Source: Thalassia testudinum (Eukaryota; Streptophyta; Magnoliopsida; Alismatales; Hydrocharitaceae). From it: DNA of 64,000 nt. The stretch covers positions 126,860,001 through 126,924,000 of the forward strand of contig JAZHRO010000036.1 in the NCBI GenBank assembly GCA_037157565.1, written 5' to 3'. Below, one piece after another: positions 1 through 12,480 of this stretch. The translations under genes and the position numbers were made by a program. Below the pieces are notes generated by a model that saw only the letters and a list, made by a program, of their open reading frames with translations, did not search any database and was not told the DNA's origin. How positions within the stretch are numbered: position 1 is the first letter of the stretch; each line of letters starts with the position of its first letter.

Positions 1-208
1 AAAAAAAAAATGAAAATGGTGAATTTGCGATGCAGCCCTTGATGAAGATGTTAATTAGATAGCCAATTATTCGCATTATCCTCCCCTCTCAATAAATGCA
101 TGCATGTATTTATTTACAAATGCAACTATAGCTACATAAGATGCAATGGCAATGCTAGGAAATAACACAAGGCGGTATAATTACTGGTGTATTTTTGCTA
201 TACAATCA
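1..208 (-). repeat. 3' LTR of Athila-1, partial
   Basis: Bases about 12-208 match 11178-11382, the U3 end of the right LTR. In a 184-base comparison I count 16 differences, 15 of them transitions. On the minus strand the LTR opens with TGATTG at 208. Judged by its partner (2389 bp), about 2.2 kb lies beyond the window. Confidence 0.85.
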
Positions 209-228
209 TACCCCCATGCCTATCTTTT
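209..228 (-). promoter_or_regulatory. Polypurine tract of Athila-1
   Basis: The minus strand reads a purine-rich run, including AGATAGG and GGGGG, directly before the LTR start at 208. This is where second-strand priming would occur. The run is interrupted by a few pyrimidines, so the call rests mainly on position. Confidence 0.55.
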
Positions 229-1562
229 GCTAGTACCTAGCAAAACATTTTTTTTTGTTTTGTATTTTGAAATGATCTTAAGCTGAAGATTTTCTTCTGA
301 GGCGACATGGGTGTGTTTATCTGTTGGATATTGTGAGAACCAATTGCAGAGAAGACTACCAGTACTTTAAGTCTTATATGACATAGACCATCTCTCGACT
401 AACTTGGACTCCTAGTATTTAAACCTTAAGTACGTTTTCCAGGACTCAGAAGGTTTTTGCCATACTCGAGAGCTCAAGAGATTATGGTTTGTGCATAGTG
501 AAGGATCAAGACTGACCAGATGAACATTAAGGCTCAAGCCCAAGGTTTCACGAATCTTTAAGTGCAGATTGGTCCCAGTTTCAACTTGTGTCTTCGGATT
601 GACCCTTAAAAAGATGACGGAAAACTCAACTCCCATTTTATTGCTTTTGTGGCTCAAAGAATATATGGTTGAAACAGGGTTTTTGTAACTTGCCCTGAAA
701 AACTTTTTAGGGAGAAGAATTTACAGATATTTGCGAGATATACTGACTTATTTGCACAGTTTTTTTTTTTTTTTTTGAAACAAGTGTCAGTATATCTCTT
801 ACAACTTTTGGAGGAGCATACTTTTTTGGTAGGAGAGTTCCTTTTTGGTGGAAAGAGTTTCTCCGCGACACAAGACTAAAGCCTGGGATAAAAAGTCTAC
901 CTGCGCACACAGGTAAGGACTCCACCTTCCCTAATGAACACTAGGGCTGGATCTTATGTTCACCTGGTCTTTCTTGATATGTGTAGTGTGAACCAAGATT
1001 GCTTAGGTTCTCGAGTAAAAGCAAACCAACGAATCTTGTACTGGTGACTCAGGTACAAGAATACGTCCTTAGTTAGGAGAGATTCTGGTTTATCTTGTCA
1101 ATGCTTAAGTGAATTAAGCTAAGCCTGAGTAAATCAAGCTTCTGTGGCCTGGAAGGTCTTCCAAACAGTGGTTGAATATCCATAAAGACTTATTGTATTT
1201 TTGTTTCAGCCTTCAGATCATTACTAAACACCTTTTTTCTTTTTTGCTATGTACATATTTATAGATGGATGGAAGCTGCATGATACCATATAATACCCAG
1301 ATCCTATGGATGTCTATCCACCCCTCCATGCCAAACGATGCTATGTCCTCATATGCATGCAGGGTAGAGGAAGGTCCAAAGATCGGGGAACGAGAGCTGA
1401 GGTGCAAGGTATATAGCAGGGTGGTAGGGTGGTTGGATGGTGGGTGGTGAAGTGAAAAGGTGTGAAGTGAAGTGTACGTGACAGTGGAGGAGTGTTGCTG
1501 GGGTGCCTCCCAATGAGCGCTGAATTTAACGTCCCCAACTGGACTCAGAATGAGGCACGAAA
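229..1562 (-). other. Noncoding 3' region of Athila-1
   Basis: About 1.3 kb lies between the integrase stop and the polypurine tract. Only short, unconvincing open frames occur on either strand. Some Athila elements carry an env-like frame here; I see no signal for one. Confidence 0.6.
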
Positions 1563-2711
1563 TTAGTTACCCTCCAGTGGGGCAACGGTTTCTCCAACGG
1601 GGGCAGGTTCATGAGTAAGATAGGGTTTTAAACGCTGCCCATTGACCGTAAATTTATGCCCAGATTTGGGATCTTCAATTTCAACTGCCCCGTTGGGAAA
1701 TGGTCTCGAGACCAGGAAGGGACCAATCCATTTGGACATCAATTTCCCAGAAAAGAATTTGAGCCAGGCATTATAAAGCCAAACTTGCTGAGATGGCTCA
1801 AATTCTTTCCGCCGAATTTGGCTATTGTGAAAAGCCTTAGTGCGTTGCTTGAAAGTTAAGGCAGAATCGTAGGCTTCACGACGGAGCTCTTCTAGCTCTT
1901 GGAGTTGGAGTTTCCTTTCTCGACCACACAGGTCTGGGTCGAGGTTACATTGACGAACCAGCCAATAAGCGCGGTGCTCCAGCTCCACGGGCAAATGACA
2001 AGGCTTGCCATAAACGATTCTATAAGGTGACATACCTAGGGGAGCCTTGAAGGCGGTTTGGTATGCCCAAAGTGCTTCAATTAGCTTGTCGGACCAATCC
2101 TTACGGTCAGGTCGAACCATTTTCTGGAGAATTTACTTGATTTGCCGGTTCGACACCTCAGCCTGGCCGTTCGTCTGAGGATGATACGAAGATGTAATAC
2201 GATGGCGGACTCCATATTTCCTCAGAAGTGCCCGAAAAGAAGCATGGGTAAAATGGCTTCCTCCATCCGAGATAATGACTCGAGGGATCCCAAAGAGTAA
2301 AGAAATGTGGTCTTTGACAAATCGAGTGAATATGACATGGTCAGCATGGCACGTGGGAATAGCCTCGATCCATTTCGAAACATAATCAACAGCAACGAGG
2401 ATGTACTCGAAGCCGTTGGAAGGAGGAAAGGGACCCATGAAATCGATTCCCCAAATGTCAAAGATTTCAGCAGCTAGGATGGGTTGCAAGGGCATCTTGT
2501 CACGACGTGACATTGACCCTAATGACTGGCACCTAGTGCAATGTTTGGCATAATTGTGGGCATCCTGGTGAAGGGAGGGCCAAAAGAAACCGCATTGCAA
2601 CACCTTGGCTACAGTTTTCCTCCCCGAGAAATGGCCTCCGCAGGCCTGATCGTGGCAGAAAGATAGCACATTGGGGAATTCGCTGTCAGGAATACAGCGA
2701 CGAATGATCAT
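1563..2711 (-). pseudogene. Athila-1 integrase, broken by one stop
   Basis: The upstream half (2133-2711) has the HHCC zinc-binding module, with paired histidines in HDQACGGH and cysteines in CTRC. The DDE catalytic core follows: Asp in WGIDFMG, Asp in ISDGG, Glu in GQAEVSN, so all three acidic residues remain. A single TAA near 2130 separates it from the downstream half (1563-2120), which carries a GPF-type module (KWIGPF) and ends in a natural-looking stop. The two halves share a frame, so one base change may be the only lesion. The protein would join element cDNA to the host chromosome. Confidence 0.88.
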
Positions 2712-4338
2712 GTTAGCACCTATTCGAAAAGTAGTGGATTATCCCAGAAATAATACTTTGCTTTTGCAATGAGACGCTCGCGCTGGTTTTTAGGCCAGCC
2801 ATGAGGAAGGGAACCAGAAGCAAGGTAATTGGCAATGTCGGCATACTAAGGTCCACTTGCCACATTAATTGCCAATAGGTGCTCATCGGGAAAAACCTCA
2901 TTGATCGTCAGGGTAAGTCCAATGTGGTCAGGGTCCAGTCTCGAGAGATGATCAGCAACAACATTCTGGGCTCCGACCTTATCGCGGATCTCAATGTCAA
3001 ATTCTTGGAGTAGAAGGATCCAACGAATCAGTCTAGGCTTGGCATCCTTCTTGTGCATGAGATGGCGAATGGCCGAGTGGTCAGTGAATACAATAACATG
3101 TGAGCCCAGAAGGTAAGAGCGGAATTTCTCCAACCTAAAGATGACTGCCAGTAGTTCTTTCTCAGTGGTAGTATAATTACGCTGGGCCTCGTCCAATGTC
3201 TTACTGTCGTAGTACACCACGAAGGAGTGTCTATCGCGTCTTTGTCCCAGGATGGCTCCAACTGCAAGGTCGGAAGCATCACACATGAGTTCAAAGTCGA
3301 GGGGCCAGCCAGGTGGCTGGAGAACAGGGGCCTTGGTGATAGCATCACGCAGCTGCGTGAATGCTCGTATGCAGTCGGGGCCCACATCAAAGGGTACCTC
3401 GGTCTCTAGGAGATGAGTTAAAGGTCGAGAAATCTTGGAGAAGTCTTTGATGAATCTCCTATAGAAACCAACATGCCCCAAGAAGGAGCGGATTTGTCTG
3501 ACAAAGCTAGGTACAGGTAAATCAACAATTACATCAAGCTTGGCTCTGTCAACCTCAATACCCCTATCGGAGATGATATGCCTAAGAACAATTCCCTCGT
3601 GTACCATAAAACGACTTTTTTCCCAGGAAAGTACGAGGTTCACATCAATACATCTCCAAAGGATATGGGTCAGGTTGGCAAGACAGTCATCAAAAGAGGG
3701 TCCAAAGATCGAAAAGTCATTCATGAAGAACTCAAGAAAGTCACCCACCATGTCATGGAATATCGCTAGCATACATCTCTGGAAAGTTGCTGGCGCGTTA
3801 CAAAGTTCGAACGACATCCTTCTAAATGCAAAGGTGCCGAAGGGCAGGTAAAGGTGATTTTCTCTTGGTCCCTGGGGTCAATTGCCACATGGTTATATCT
3901 AGAGAATCCATCCAGGAAACAGAAAAATTTATTTCCCGCTAACCGCTCCAGGATTTAGTCAATAAAAGGTAGCGGAAAGTGATCTTTCTTCGTTGCAGCA
4001 TTCAGTTTCCTATAATCTACACACACTCTCCAAGATGTAGGAGTTCATGTAGGGATGGATTCGCCCCTATCATTGACACGGATGGTGAGTCCCGCCTTTT
4101 TGGGCACGACATGAATCGGGCTCACCTAGGGGCTATCGATGATCGGGTAGATTATACCCACACCTAGCCACTTAATAATTTCCTTTTTAACGACCTCCCG
4201 CATATTAGGGTTGAGACGTCGCTGCATCTTGCGGGAAGGTTGAGCCTCCTCCTCTGTATATATACAGTGAGTGCAGTAAGAGGGGCTAATGCCAGTTAAG
4301 TCTGATAAGGACCATCCAATGGCTACCTTGTGTTCCAT
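2712..4338 (-). pseudogene. Athila-1 reverse transcriptase-RNase H, degenerate
   Basis: The RT amino end lies at 4126-4338 (a KWLGVGIIYPI stretch) and is cut by a stop at 4126. Fragments continue through 3840-4125 (VCVDYRKLN, FLDGFSRYN) with frameshifts. The main open frame, 2846-3817, holds the palm and RNase H. The catalytic FMDD box reads FMND at about 3713-3724, which should abolish polymerase activity even if the frame were open. RNase H keeps its acidic residues (CDAS, TEKELL, FTDHS, VADHLS). A TAG near 2848 and a frameshift near 2727 disconnect it from integrase. Confidence 0.87.
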
Positions 4339-4595
4339 AAGGACCTTTGTTAGTTTGCACTCTTGCTCCCTGGTTAATATGAACTAATGATTACGGGGAG
4401 TGTTTCATTTGGTCCCAAAAAAACATACTTAAGCGTATTAGGTAGCTCTTTCAGCTCGGGAGAGGATGGTGAAAGATCTGGCATTTCTTGGGACGAGAGT
4501 GTCCCAAGCAGATCAGAAGAAAACAAGGCAGGAGGAAGAAGTTGGCCCTCAGTTTGGCCAAGAAGAGGGGCATCTTGGATAGATGGATCCAAAAA

Positions 4596-5461
4596 GGGTT
4601 AGCCCCAGTGAGTACTATGTGGGCTCAAGGTCCCAATGTGGAGTTGCAATTCCACTTGATTTGGCAGGAAAGAAAGGGCAATCCGGTCTTCAAGAGTGTG
4701 GACCGGCGGTGAGTAGCCTGAATATGACTCAGACCACGAGGTATGGGAAGCGGAGAAAACCTCGTCAGAAGTCTGGTCAGGAGAAGGTACAAGAAAAGGG
4801 AGGGATGGGGGAACGTCACAATATGTGTCGGTCAGGCAATCATCTGTGTTTACAGGCAATCCACAGCAGTCAGAATAGGTCCCTATTAGTCCGATACACA
4901 TGCTGACGGCCATGTCCTCGTCAGACATGTCATCCTTGATGCAATCGCAATCAAAGTTCTTGGTTCCCTTGAAGATGTTAAGCTTGAACTTCTCAGATCC
5001 AATGGCAATCTCAATACAGCCTGACTCGTAGTCGATATGGGTCGGGCTGTAGCCAAGAAAGGTCGACCAAGGATGATTAGACAATCAGAAAGTGAGCTAA
5101 GAACTTCCATATCCAAAACAAGAAAGTCAACAGGAAAATAGAGACTGTTGACCCTAACCACCACGTCTTCCACCACACCCTTTGGTATTTTGATAGAACG
5201 ATCTGCCAATTGTAACGTGACAGGGGTGGGTTTTAGATTTCCTAAGGCAAATTTCTCGAGCATGATGGTTGGTATAAGATTGATGGAAGATCCTAGATCA
5301 AGTAGAGCACGGTTAAAATTGCAGCCTTGGATGCTACAAGAAATAAGCACTGTGCCCGGATCTTTCTGCTTCGGTGGTAGATTTGACAGTATAGCACAGC
5401 TCGCATGAGGTGAGAGAACCACTGGATTCTTTGTTTTCTTTGACCATCGCCTGGGTGTGGT
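4596..5461 (-). pseudogene. Athila-1 aspartic protease region
   Basis: The frame at 4886-5422 contains ALLDLGSSINLIP, the D-L-G form of the retropepsin active site usual in Athila, followed by the flap-like region and an ILGRPFL motif. A frameshift near 5050 moves the reading to 4599-5084, an acidic linker toward RT. In an intact element this enzyme would cut the Gag-Pol polyprotein. The frame is continuous with the gag tail upstream apart from the stop at 5462. Confidence 0.8.
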
Positions 5462-7412
5462 TTAGTCTTTGAAAAATCGGGCGACAGTAGGTATGTGGTC
5501 GATAGCCTCTAACAGGGGCACCTTGATTTCAACATCCCTGAATAAATTACGCAGGTTATCAAAGGCCTGTGTATCCTTTTTCTTGCCTTTTGGCTCCCTC
5601 AGTAGAGCCTCAGGGAATGTGACTGATTCTAGCACTAGTTTAGGTGTATCGTCCTTACAAGAATGCGATGCGCATCCCGAATGAGAGGGCGATGAAAAAG
5701 ATGGGCCAGGATCAGGTCGAGGCGGATCGACAGTTTGCTTACCTCTCCTCGTAGTAATCACATTAGACGTTGCGGGTCCAGTGGGATCATAAAGCGGAGG
5801 AGGGTTCGCAATAGGGACATAAGGGCGAGGTGTTGCAGCGGGATTAGCCTGGAATCCCGGAGGAATGCTCAGTGCTTGCAGAATCTAATGAACTTGCCCC
5901 TGAGAAGGTCGTACCTGTGGTTGAGGACCACGGGGTACGAAATTTCACGGGTTGGGAACAGGTTGGGCTGGAAGAGTGCCGTGAGATCGAGTCGCCATGC
6001 GCAGTTGACTGATCTCAGCATTCTGCTGCGCCAATTGGTGCTGAAGAGAGGTCATGTTCTCTTCATGGTGCTTAGACATTTTCGTCATCATTCGCATCAG
6101 TTTATCAAGAGGACTTGATGCGTGTTCTGTTTGCGGTATGAAAGGACCTGATGGCGGATTTGCCACAGGATTAGACTGGGCCCTTGGGATGACGGAAGCG
6201 GACGGTCGCATTGCCCCACCCGCGAGGTTTTGGCATTGCGGGTTGTTGGACCATGCGAAGTTAGGATGATTTCGCCACCCTAGGTTATAAGTGGGAGAGA
6301 ACGTGTTATTCCCCAGGATGCAAGCGTCTTCTTAGCCAGAAGATGAGTCCGCATGTAAATATGCATCCGAGTACACGGAGGCTTGGTCCTCTGTGTCAAA
6401 ATACTGGCTTGCAGAAGCTAGATCTACATGACTTACCAAATCGCTTGGCGCGACGCTCGGTAAGGAAGATCTCACGGGGTTGTTGGGGATAAGCCTGGTG
6501 TTGGAAGGATTAGGGTTGTGACGAAGCGGTGAGGTAGAGGTGTTTGCCATAGAATGAGAGGGATTGGCCAGAAGATCGTCCAACTTCTTGTGCACGACGG
6601 AGACTTCATCCAATTTTTGTGCAATAAGGCTAAGATCTGTGGATGAATGGGAGGGTCCCGTGTCAACTTCGTGAACATTACGGGGCAGGCTGGTACGATT
6701 AAAGGAGAAAATGGAGTCATTGTTCATTGAGTTTTCGCTCATGTTTTCAAATAATTCGAATGCTCCATTCTCGTCTTTATTCATGAAATTCCCTCCGCAG
6801 GAAGCGTCTGCAATCTGTTTCAAAGTCTCATTTAGCCCAATAGAAAATTTGGGCTATATGCCACTTAGGCAGATCGTGGTGCGGACACTTCCAGAGGAGG
6901 TCATTATACCTCTCCCAAGCCTCATGAAATTGCTCGCCGTTTTGTTTCATGAAGGAAGTTATAGCATGGCGAAGCGCATTGGTTCGCCCGATTGGGAAGA
7001 ATTTCTTGAGAAATGTTGTTCGCATCTCTTCCCAAGAATGGATGGTTCTCCCAAGGGTGCATAACCATTGCGACGCTTTATCCCGCAACGAAAATGGGAA
7101 CATTTTCATGAGGACAATTGATAACCCGATGTTTCTTGGTTTAATCGTTTCAGCCAATCGGGTTAGCTCTTCCAAATGGAGAAAAGGATCTTCACTTGCA
7201 AGACCATGGAAGTGAAAGTTAATCAGGCCAATTATATTGGGTTTCAATTCAAAATCGTCCCCGCCCATGGGGACCCGAATTTGTCCTATGGTCTCTGTAG
7301 CAGCGGGATTTTGATAAGAGCTAAGAGACCTAGGCTCCTCCCGTTCAGGAGGGTTCTGCATTTCCTCCAAGGTTTCCCTAATGACTTCAATCTGCTCATT
7401 ATACATTTCCAT
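5462..7412 (-). pseudogene. Athila-1 gag
   Basis: The capsid-like retrotransposon gag domain lies at 6828-7412, with LMKMFPFSLRDKASQWL, FLKKFFPIGRTNALR and GEQFHEAWERYNDLL as landmarks. It continues in fragments at 6332-6823 (a Ser/Asn-rich linker with a predicted coiled segment), 5945-6211 and 5462-5761 (ITTRRGK and a FPEALLREPKGKKK basic stretch leading to protease). At least three stops or frameshifts separate the pieces. The start at 7412 is the first Met before the conserved domain; the true start may lie further upstream. Gag would form the cytoplasmic particle. Confidence 0.82.
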
Positions 7413-8967
7413 TTAGGCTTGGAGGTGGGTTATGGGGTCCATGGCTCCACCACCTGGTGGGATTTGAGGGGGCGGTTTCCTCCCTCGGGATTTAGGGGTG
7501 GGCGTGCAGCCATGTTTGTGGAGGAGGATGACGATTCGGTTTCCATCCTTCTAGAATTATCAGACAATTCAAACAATTCAGGATTTTGTGACCTCCTCCC
7601 AAACATGCACTACTGTAGGAAGAATTGGGGTGATAAGAAGGGAAAAGGGGATGAGAGAAATGACGTCGCAAAGGTACACTTGATGACAAATCAAGGCAAT
7701 CAAAGTCCTAACCTCTACAATGTGCCCTTAGACCTAAAGATTTAAGTTACCTACTATCACAACCTACGAAACCAAATGCGAGTACCGCGGAACCACCGGG
7801 CCAGATTAAAAGGCCGTTTGCCCTAGTCTTAGACACCCGATAGCACACGGGAACTCACATTAGCACGTAGACGCTACACGCGGGTAGTTAGACCTCCAAT
7901 CCTTAATAAGGGTCAAGTTGCTACCAATTTTAATTAGAGGCTTAAGATCAAGTGCTTCAGGAATGTGAAGGGCGTTGTATACGGGTAATGCCTAAGTGCG
8001 CTGATTTTAAAAAGTGTGTAAACCAAGCATGCAACGGGGAAATCTCCCCGAATTGAAGTTTTAGATAGTGAATGGTTTTTTAGAATTTCAGCCTTAAGTA
8101 GTATGGATTTTAAGATTTCGCTGAGTTACCAATTCAACCAATCTTCGGGTTTTGAGAAAACACAAGTTCTACTATGCCCAACAGACCCTTCTTCAATGTG
8201 AGTTGGTTAATGCATGCTAAAATGCAATGGGCTTCCCTAGGTGGAAATTTCTATGTGTGGGTGCATGAGTTAATTGTAAGTTAGTGTGAAAGGGAGCCAA
8301 AGCACTTCAATTCAAGTGCTCCAAATCACCAAAAATGACATTCCACACAAGGCTCAACCACTAGATATGTAAAGAAAATTAAAGTGTTGGGGTTGAAATA
8401 TTCGGGATCAAATCTAAGGCACGTGAAAGGTTGTGGTGAGGTTGGAATCAACTCAATTCCAAGTCTCCCCACCAAAAATGTGATCCCGAATTGTGGATAA
8501 ATGAGGCAAGGAGGGATGGCAATCAATCTATTTAATCTTGCCTCAAAGAACACTTCACATGACGAAAGAATCAAGATTCTTGGATCTTCGCTATGCAAAG
8601 TTTGGCGGGAAATCCAAGGGCAGTGGGGGTGATAGCAAACAATCAAGCAAGTGATTTTTAATCCACTTTCCCCAAGAAATTCCCAAGAAGTGTTTTTATT
8701 TTTTTATTTTTTAGGTAATAAGTTAACCTAAGTTGCTAAGAGAGAGAGACCTGCTTATTCAGCAACGTGGGCAAAACTCCATTGTGGCGCCGGCAACTTC
8801 ACGCTCTCACTCCCACCTTGGATTTGCCCACGTCTCCGACTTCCTCTGGTTGCCTCTTCCTTGCAACTGGTTTACCTGCACACGAGCAAACAAAACACCC
8901 GTGAAGAGAAGGGTATGAGAAGAGAAAATTAAGGGAGTGGAGTAGAAACTTACCTCAATGTGCACCT
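7413..8967 (-). other. Athila-1 leader between primer site and gag
   Basis: About 1.55 kb without a supported coding frame. A long untranslated leader is usual in Athila elements. Nothing else is recognised. Confidence 0.6.
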
Positions 8968-8984
8968 CCCCGGCAGCGACGCCA
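8968..8984 (-). promoter_or_regulatory. Primer binding site, tRNA-Asp type
   Basis: The minus strand reads TGGCGTCGCTGCCGGGG, close to the Athila/Tat consensus TGGCGCCGTTGCCGGGG that pairs with the 3' end of tRNA-Asp. It lies 9 nt inside the LTR boundary at 8994. Confidence 0.85.
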
Positions 8985-8993
8985 GAAAAAGAG

Positions 8994-9808
8994 TGGTAGA
9001 ACTCGAATAGGTTGTGTTAATATGGTGAAATTATCGTTGAAGTTATTATAGTGGTTAACCTAAATTGAGTCTAACCATCTTTTACAAAAATTTTTTTACC
9101 TGGCCTACTTAATTTTATCTTGGTTACTTTTAGGCCCAGGGTCGATCTCAGGGAGGCGGGAATTAAAGGTGAAGAAGTTTCTACGCCTTTCCTAAAACGT
9201 ATCTCTTCCGTGCGTTTATTATATATTTTTTTTTTGGTTTTTCTATTTAAGATTTTTTTGTTGATAATATTGTCCTTGAGGCACACCCTCAAAATCAAGT
9301 TCTTGGCTTTGAGCCAAATTGTTCTTGTCTTTGACTCAACTTAGGGTTTCCAAAAACATTGGTCCTGCCATTCGCAGGACCGAGTACCTGCAAGACAAGA
9401 ATTATCTTTTCTCTTTTACTCTTTTTTTTATCTTTTTAATAGCAAGAACCAAAAGATAAATAAATACAAGGCAGGCTTCTGGCAAAGAAAAGGAATTCTT
9501 AGCTTAATATATGTTTAGATATATAGTAGATACAATATATATATATATATATATATATAGGGGTGATGGTGGAAGTGGAAATGGAGTGTAACACGGTGTC
9601 AAGTTGGTCCACGTCTAGTAAGACGCAACCAACAAGACGAAGTGCCGCGTAGAGTGTGGGATGGATGTGTGGGAGTATGTGCGGAGGCGCTTGCTTTGCG
9701 CGGGTATCGGGGAATATCAGCAACTGGTGCAGATATTCCTACGATATGATGCGCGGTGGGGTGACTAGTGCACGGGCGTATGGATACGGGTAGGTGATGT
9801 GGATGTAA

Positions 9809-9840
<32 letters not shown>

Positions 9841-9869
9841 GTGTGTATATATATATATATATGTATGTG

Positions 9870-9908
<39 letters not shown>

Positions 9909-10138
9909 ATAGATAGGGTTATAATTATATAGGTATATATGTAGTTGTGTATATACATATAGATATATATATATATGTGTGTATATATATATTTATGAAT
10001 ATATATATATATATATAGGTATATATATATAGTAATATATGTATATGTATATGTATATATATATGTACATATATATATATGTATATATATATATAGATAT
10101 ATATGTATATATGTATAAATAAATAAATAAATAAATAA

Positions 10139-10204
<66 letters not shown>

Positions 10205-11382
10205 TTATGTATATAAGTGAGTGGATATATATATATGTATGTGTAGGTGTGTACAAGTGAGTGTGTGAGTGTACGAGTGTGTGTGTATATGAGTGTGGGT
10301 GTGTACGCTGGAGGACTGTGAGAGAGCAGAAGAAGTTAAGTCGTCCGGGGGCTACATCCGCCATCTGATCTCGCAGGAGCACAGGCATGCAACGCAGAGC
10401 GTAGGAACGCACACGCGAGACTGGCTGGAGGCGGTTGCGAGGAGGAGAGAGAAGGCACGGTGACCGGATAAGTGAGAAACAAACTGGTCACCGCACTGTA
10501 GCCGCATGAGGTCGCGGCTACAGTGCAAGGGAAAGAGGTGATCGACTGATTCGCGAGGAAACCGACTGAGCCGCGTGCCGACGTTTGCGACAAGGCGTGC
10601 GGAGAGGGGCGAGGGTGATCGGCTGGCATGCGCAGAGCACACGGAATGGGCACCGGAGGCGCGCGAAGGCTCGCGGAGGTGGTGGAGTGCGCACTGTAGC
10701 TGTGTGTGAGCTTCAAAGCTTGAAGCTCTGTTGCTCTAATGGCAATGGAGGGTAACTTGCAAACGAAAACCAAACAGAGAACAGAAAGCCAAATATGAAA
10801 AATAAAAAGAGAAATAAAACAAGAACCCACCACGCCCACCTGCTCACGATGGAGCTCGACGGTGGTGGAACTCACAGTGGGGTCCTAAACCACTGTGAGC
10901 TTCTCCTGCGCTCAGCGTTCCTCTTCTCAACTGGTGAGAAGAGGTGCTGTGTATGGAGAGGGAGAAGGGAAGCGAGTGGCCGGCAAGGAGTGGTGTGTGT
11001 GGTGTCTCCCGGTCTGCTCGCACGAGGGAGAGGGCCAAGGGTTTTAAAGAGGAAGAGGAACGCCAACCCATGCTGCTGGCAGAGGACCTCTTGCCATACT
11101 GCTGGCAGAGGAGTGGCGCGAAGAGGTGCATGCCCCATGCCTTGAACCGCGTGAGGGAGAAGAATTCAAAGTCAAAATAAAAAATGAAATTGGTGAATTT
11201 GCAATGCAACCCTTGATGAAGATGTTAATTAAATGGCCAACTATTCGCATTATCCTCCCCTCTCAATAAATGCATGCATGTGTTTATTTACAAATGCAAC
11301 TATAGCTGTATAAGATGCAATGGCAGTGCTAGGAAATAACACAAGATGACATAATTACTGGTTTATTTTTGCTGTGCAATCA
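8994..11382 (-). repeat. 5' LTR of Athila-1, complete (2389 bp)
   Basis: On the plus strand it begins TGGTAG next to the primer site and ends GCAATCA at 11382, giving TG...CA termini in the minus reading. The tail matches the left-edge LTR. A U5 motif shared by Athila LTRs (minus: TCCCTGAGATCGACC) lies at 9135-9150. About 700 bp of AT-rich microsatellite fills the middle. A weak TATA-like TTTAAAA (minus) lies near 11041. The following bases, CGTAT, are the expected target duplication but cannot be checked on the left. Confidence 0.84.
9529..10260. repeat. AT-rich compound microsatellite inside LTR
   Basis: Long runs of TA, with blocks of ATGT, GT and AAAT repeats, at 9529-9560 and 9806-10260. 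Open frames here (Tyr/Ile/His/Thr runs) are artefacts of the repeat. Confidence 0.95.
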
Positions 11383-12480
11383 CGTATCAACCTGGGACCA
11401 ACCTCCCACTTGGTCCCCACCTCAACCTAGCTCAAGGGAGCAGTACACCTCCTCCCGTATAGAGCCTCATACGGTGCCATGCTGATGCTTGAATGATAGC
11501 TGTTGTTGTATGCAAATTCTGCCAGGGGCAAATGCTCCTCCCAGGAACCTCTCCAGTCCAGTACGCAAGCACGTAGAAGGTCCTCAAGGGTCTGAATGGT
11601 GTGCTCTAACTGTCCGTTGGTCTAGGGGTGATATGCCGTACTGAACCTCAGACGAGTCCCTAGAGCTCGCTGAAACTCTGCCCAAAACTGGGAAGTGAAA
11701 CGAGTGTCTCTATCTGAAATAATCTCGCGAGGGACCCTGTGAAGGCGCACCACATCTCGAATGTAGTGCTCCACCAGCTATGGTGGTCCAAATGTGACTC
11801 GAATCGGCAGAAAACATGCGTCTTCATCAATCCATCCACTATCACCCAAATTGCGTCGTGTCCTCACTGTGTCATGGGTAATCCTACTACTAGGTCCATA
11901 GTGACACTCCCACTTCCACTCTTGCACGGGAAGTGGCTGTAATGGCCTTGCAGGTCTTCGGTGCTCAGCCTTCACCTGCTGACATATCAAACACCGCTGC
12001 ACAAAGTGACCAACATCCCGCTTCATGCCCCTCCACCAGAAATCACGTTGTAGGTCATGGTACATCTTCGTGTTCCCAGGATGTATGGTGAATCTGAATC
12101 CGTGCATCTCAGTCAGGAGCTCTTTCAACAGCTCCTCGTCTCTAGGAACACACAAGCATCCCTTCATATGCAGAACCCCGTCAGTGAACGAGAACTCTCG
12201 TAGTTTCCCTGTCAATACCCGATCTCGCAGTGTTTGTAGATATGGATCAGTCATCTGTCTAGCCACGATGCGATCTATTAGCTCTGGTCATGTTTGCCTT
12301 GCCACTGTCACCACCCCGCAGTACCCCTGTGACTCCTGGGGTCGCCAACTGCTCACCTCCTCCATGAGTCTTCAACTTTGTACCTGTAAACAAGCCAAGT
12401 GGGCGGGTGCCTTTCAGCTCAAGGCGTCAGCCACCACATTGGCCTTCCCTAGATGGTAGGAGATTCTACAGTTGTAGTCC
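11383..12480 (-). pseudogene. Tekay-minus integrase, amino half
   Basis: The frame 11778-12266 carries the HHCC zinc-binding region (HGFRFTIHPGNTKMYHDL and CLICQQVKAEHRRP), then shifts frame after EWKWE where the catalytic core begins. Core fragments follow in other frames down to 11383, including RVTFGPP near 11780 and integrase-like sequence at 11400-11760. The Athila-1 LTR ends exactly at 11382, so the remainder lies beyond that insertion. Not functional. Confidence 0.82.

Larger units (their letters stand above)
1..11382 (-). mobile_element. Athila-like Ty3/gypsy retrotransposon (Athila-1), left end outside window
   Basis: Reads on the minus strand from the 5' LTR (8994-11382) through a tRNA-Asp-like primer site, leader, gag, protease, RT-RNase H and integrase to a 3' LTR, of which only the first 208 bases lie in the window. 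The domain order and primer site are those of the plant Athila/Tat branch of gypsy. It sits inside a minus-strand Tekay-type element whose integrase resumes at 11383. Its reading frames carry stops and frameshifts, so it cannot make its own proteins. No env-like frame, found in some Athila elements, follows pol. Confidence 0.88.

Noticed and set aside
229..1562. An env-like third frame downstream of Athila-1 pol
   Set aside because: Only fragments under 65 codons, with no signal peptide or membrane segment.
9599..10412. Open frames with Tyr/Ile and His/Thr runs
   Set aside because: Translation of TA and GT microsatellites.
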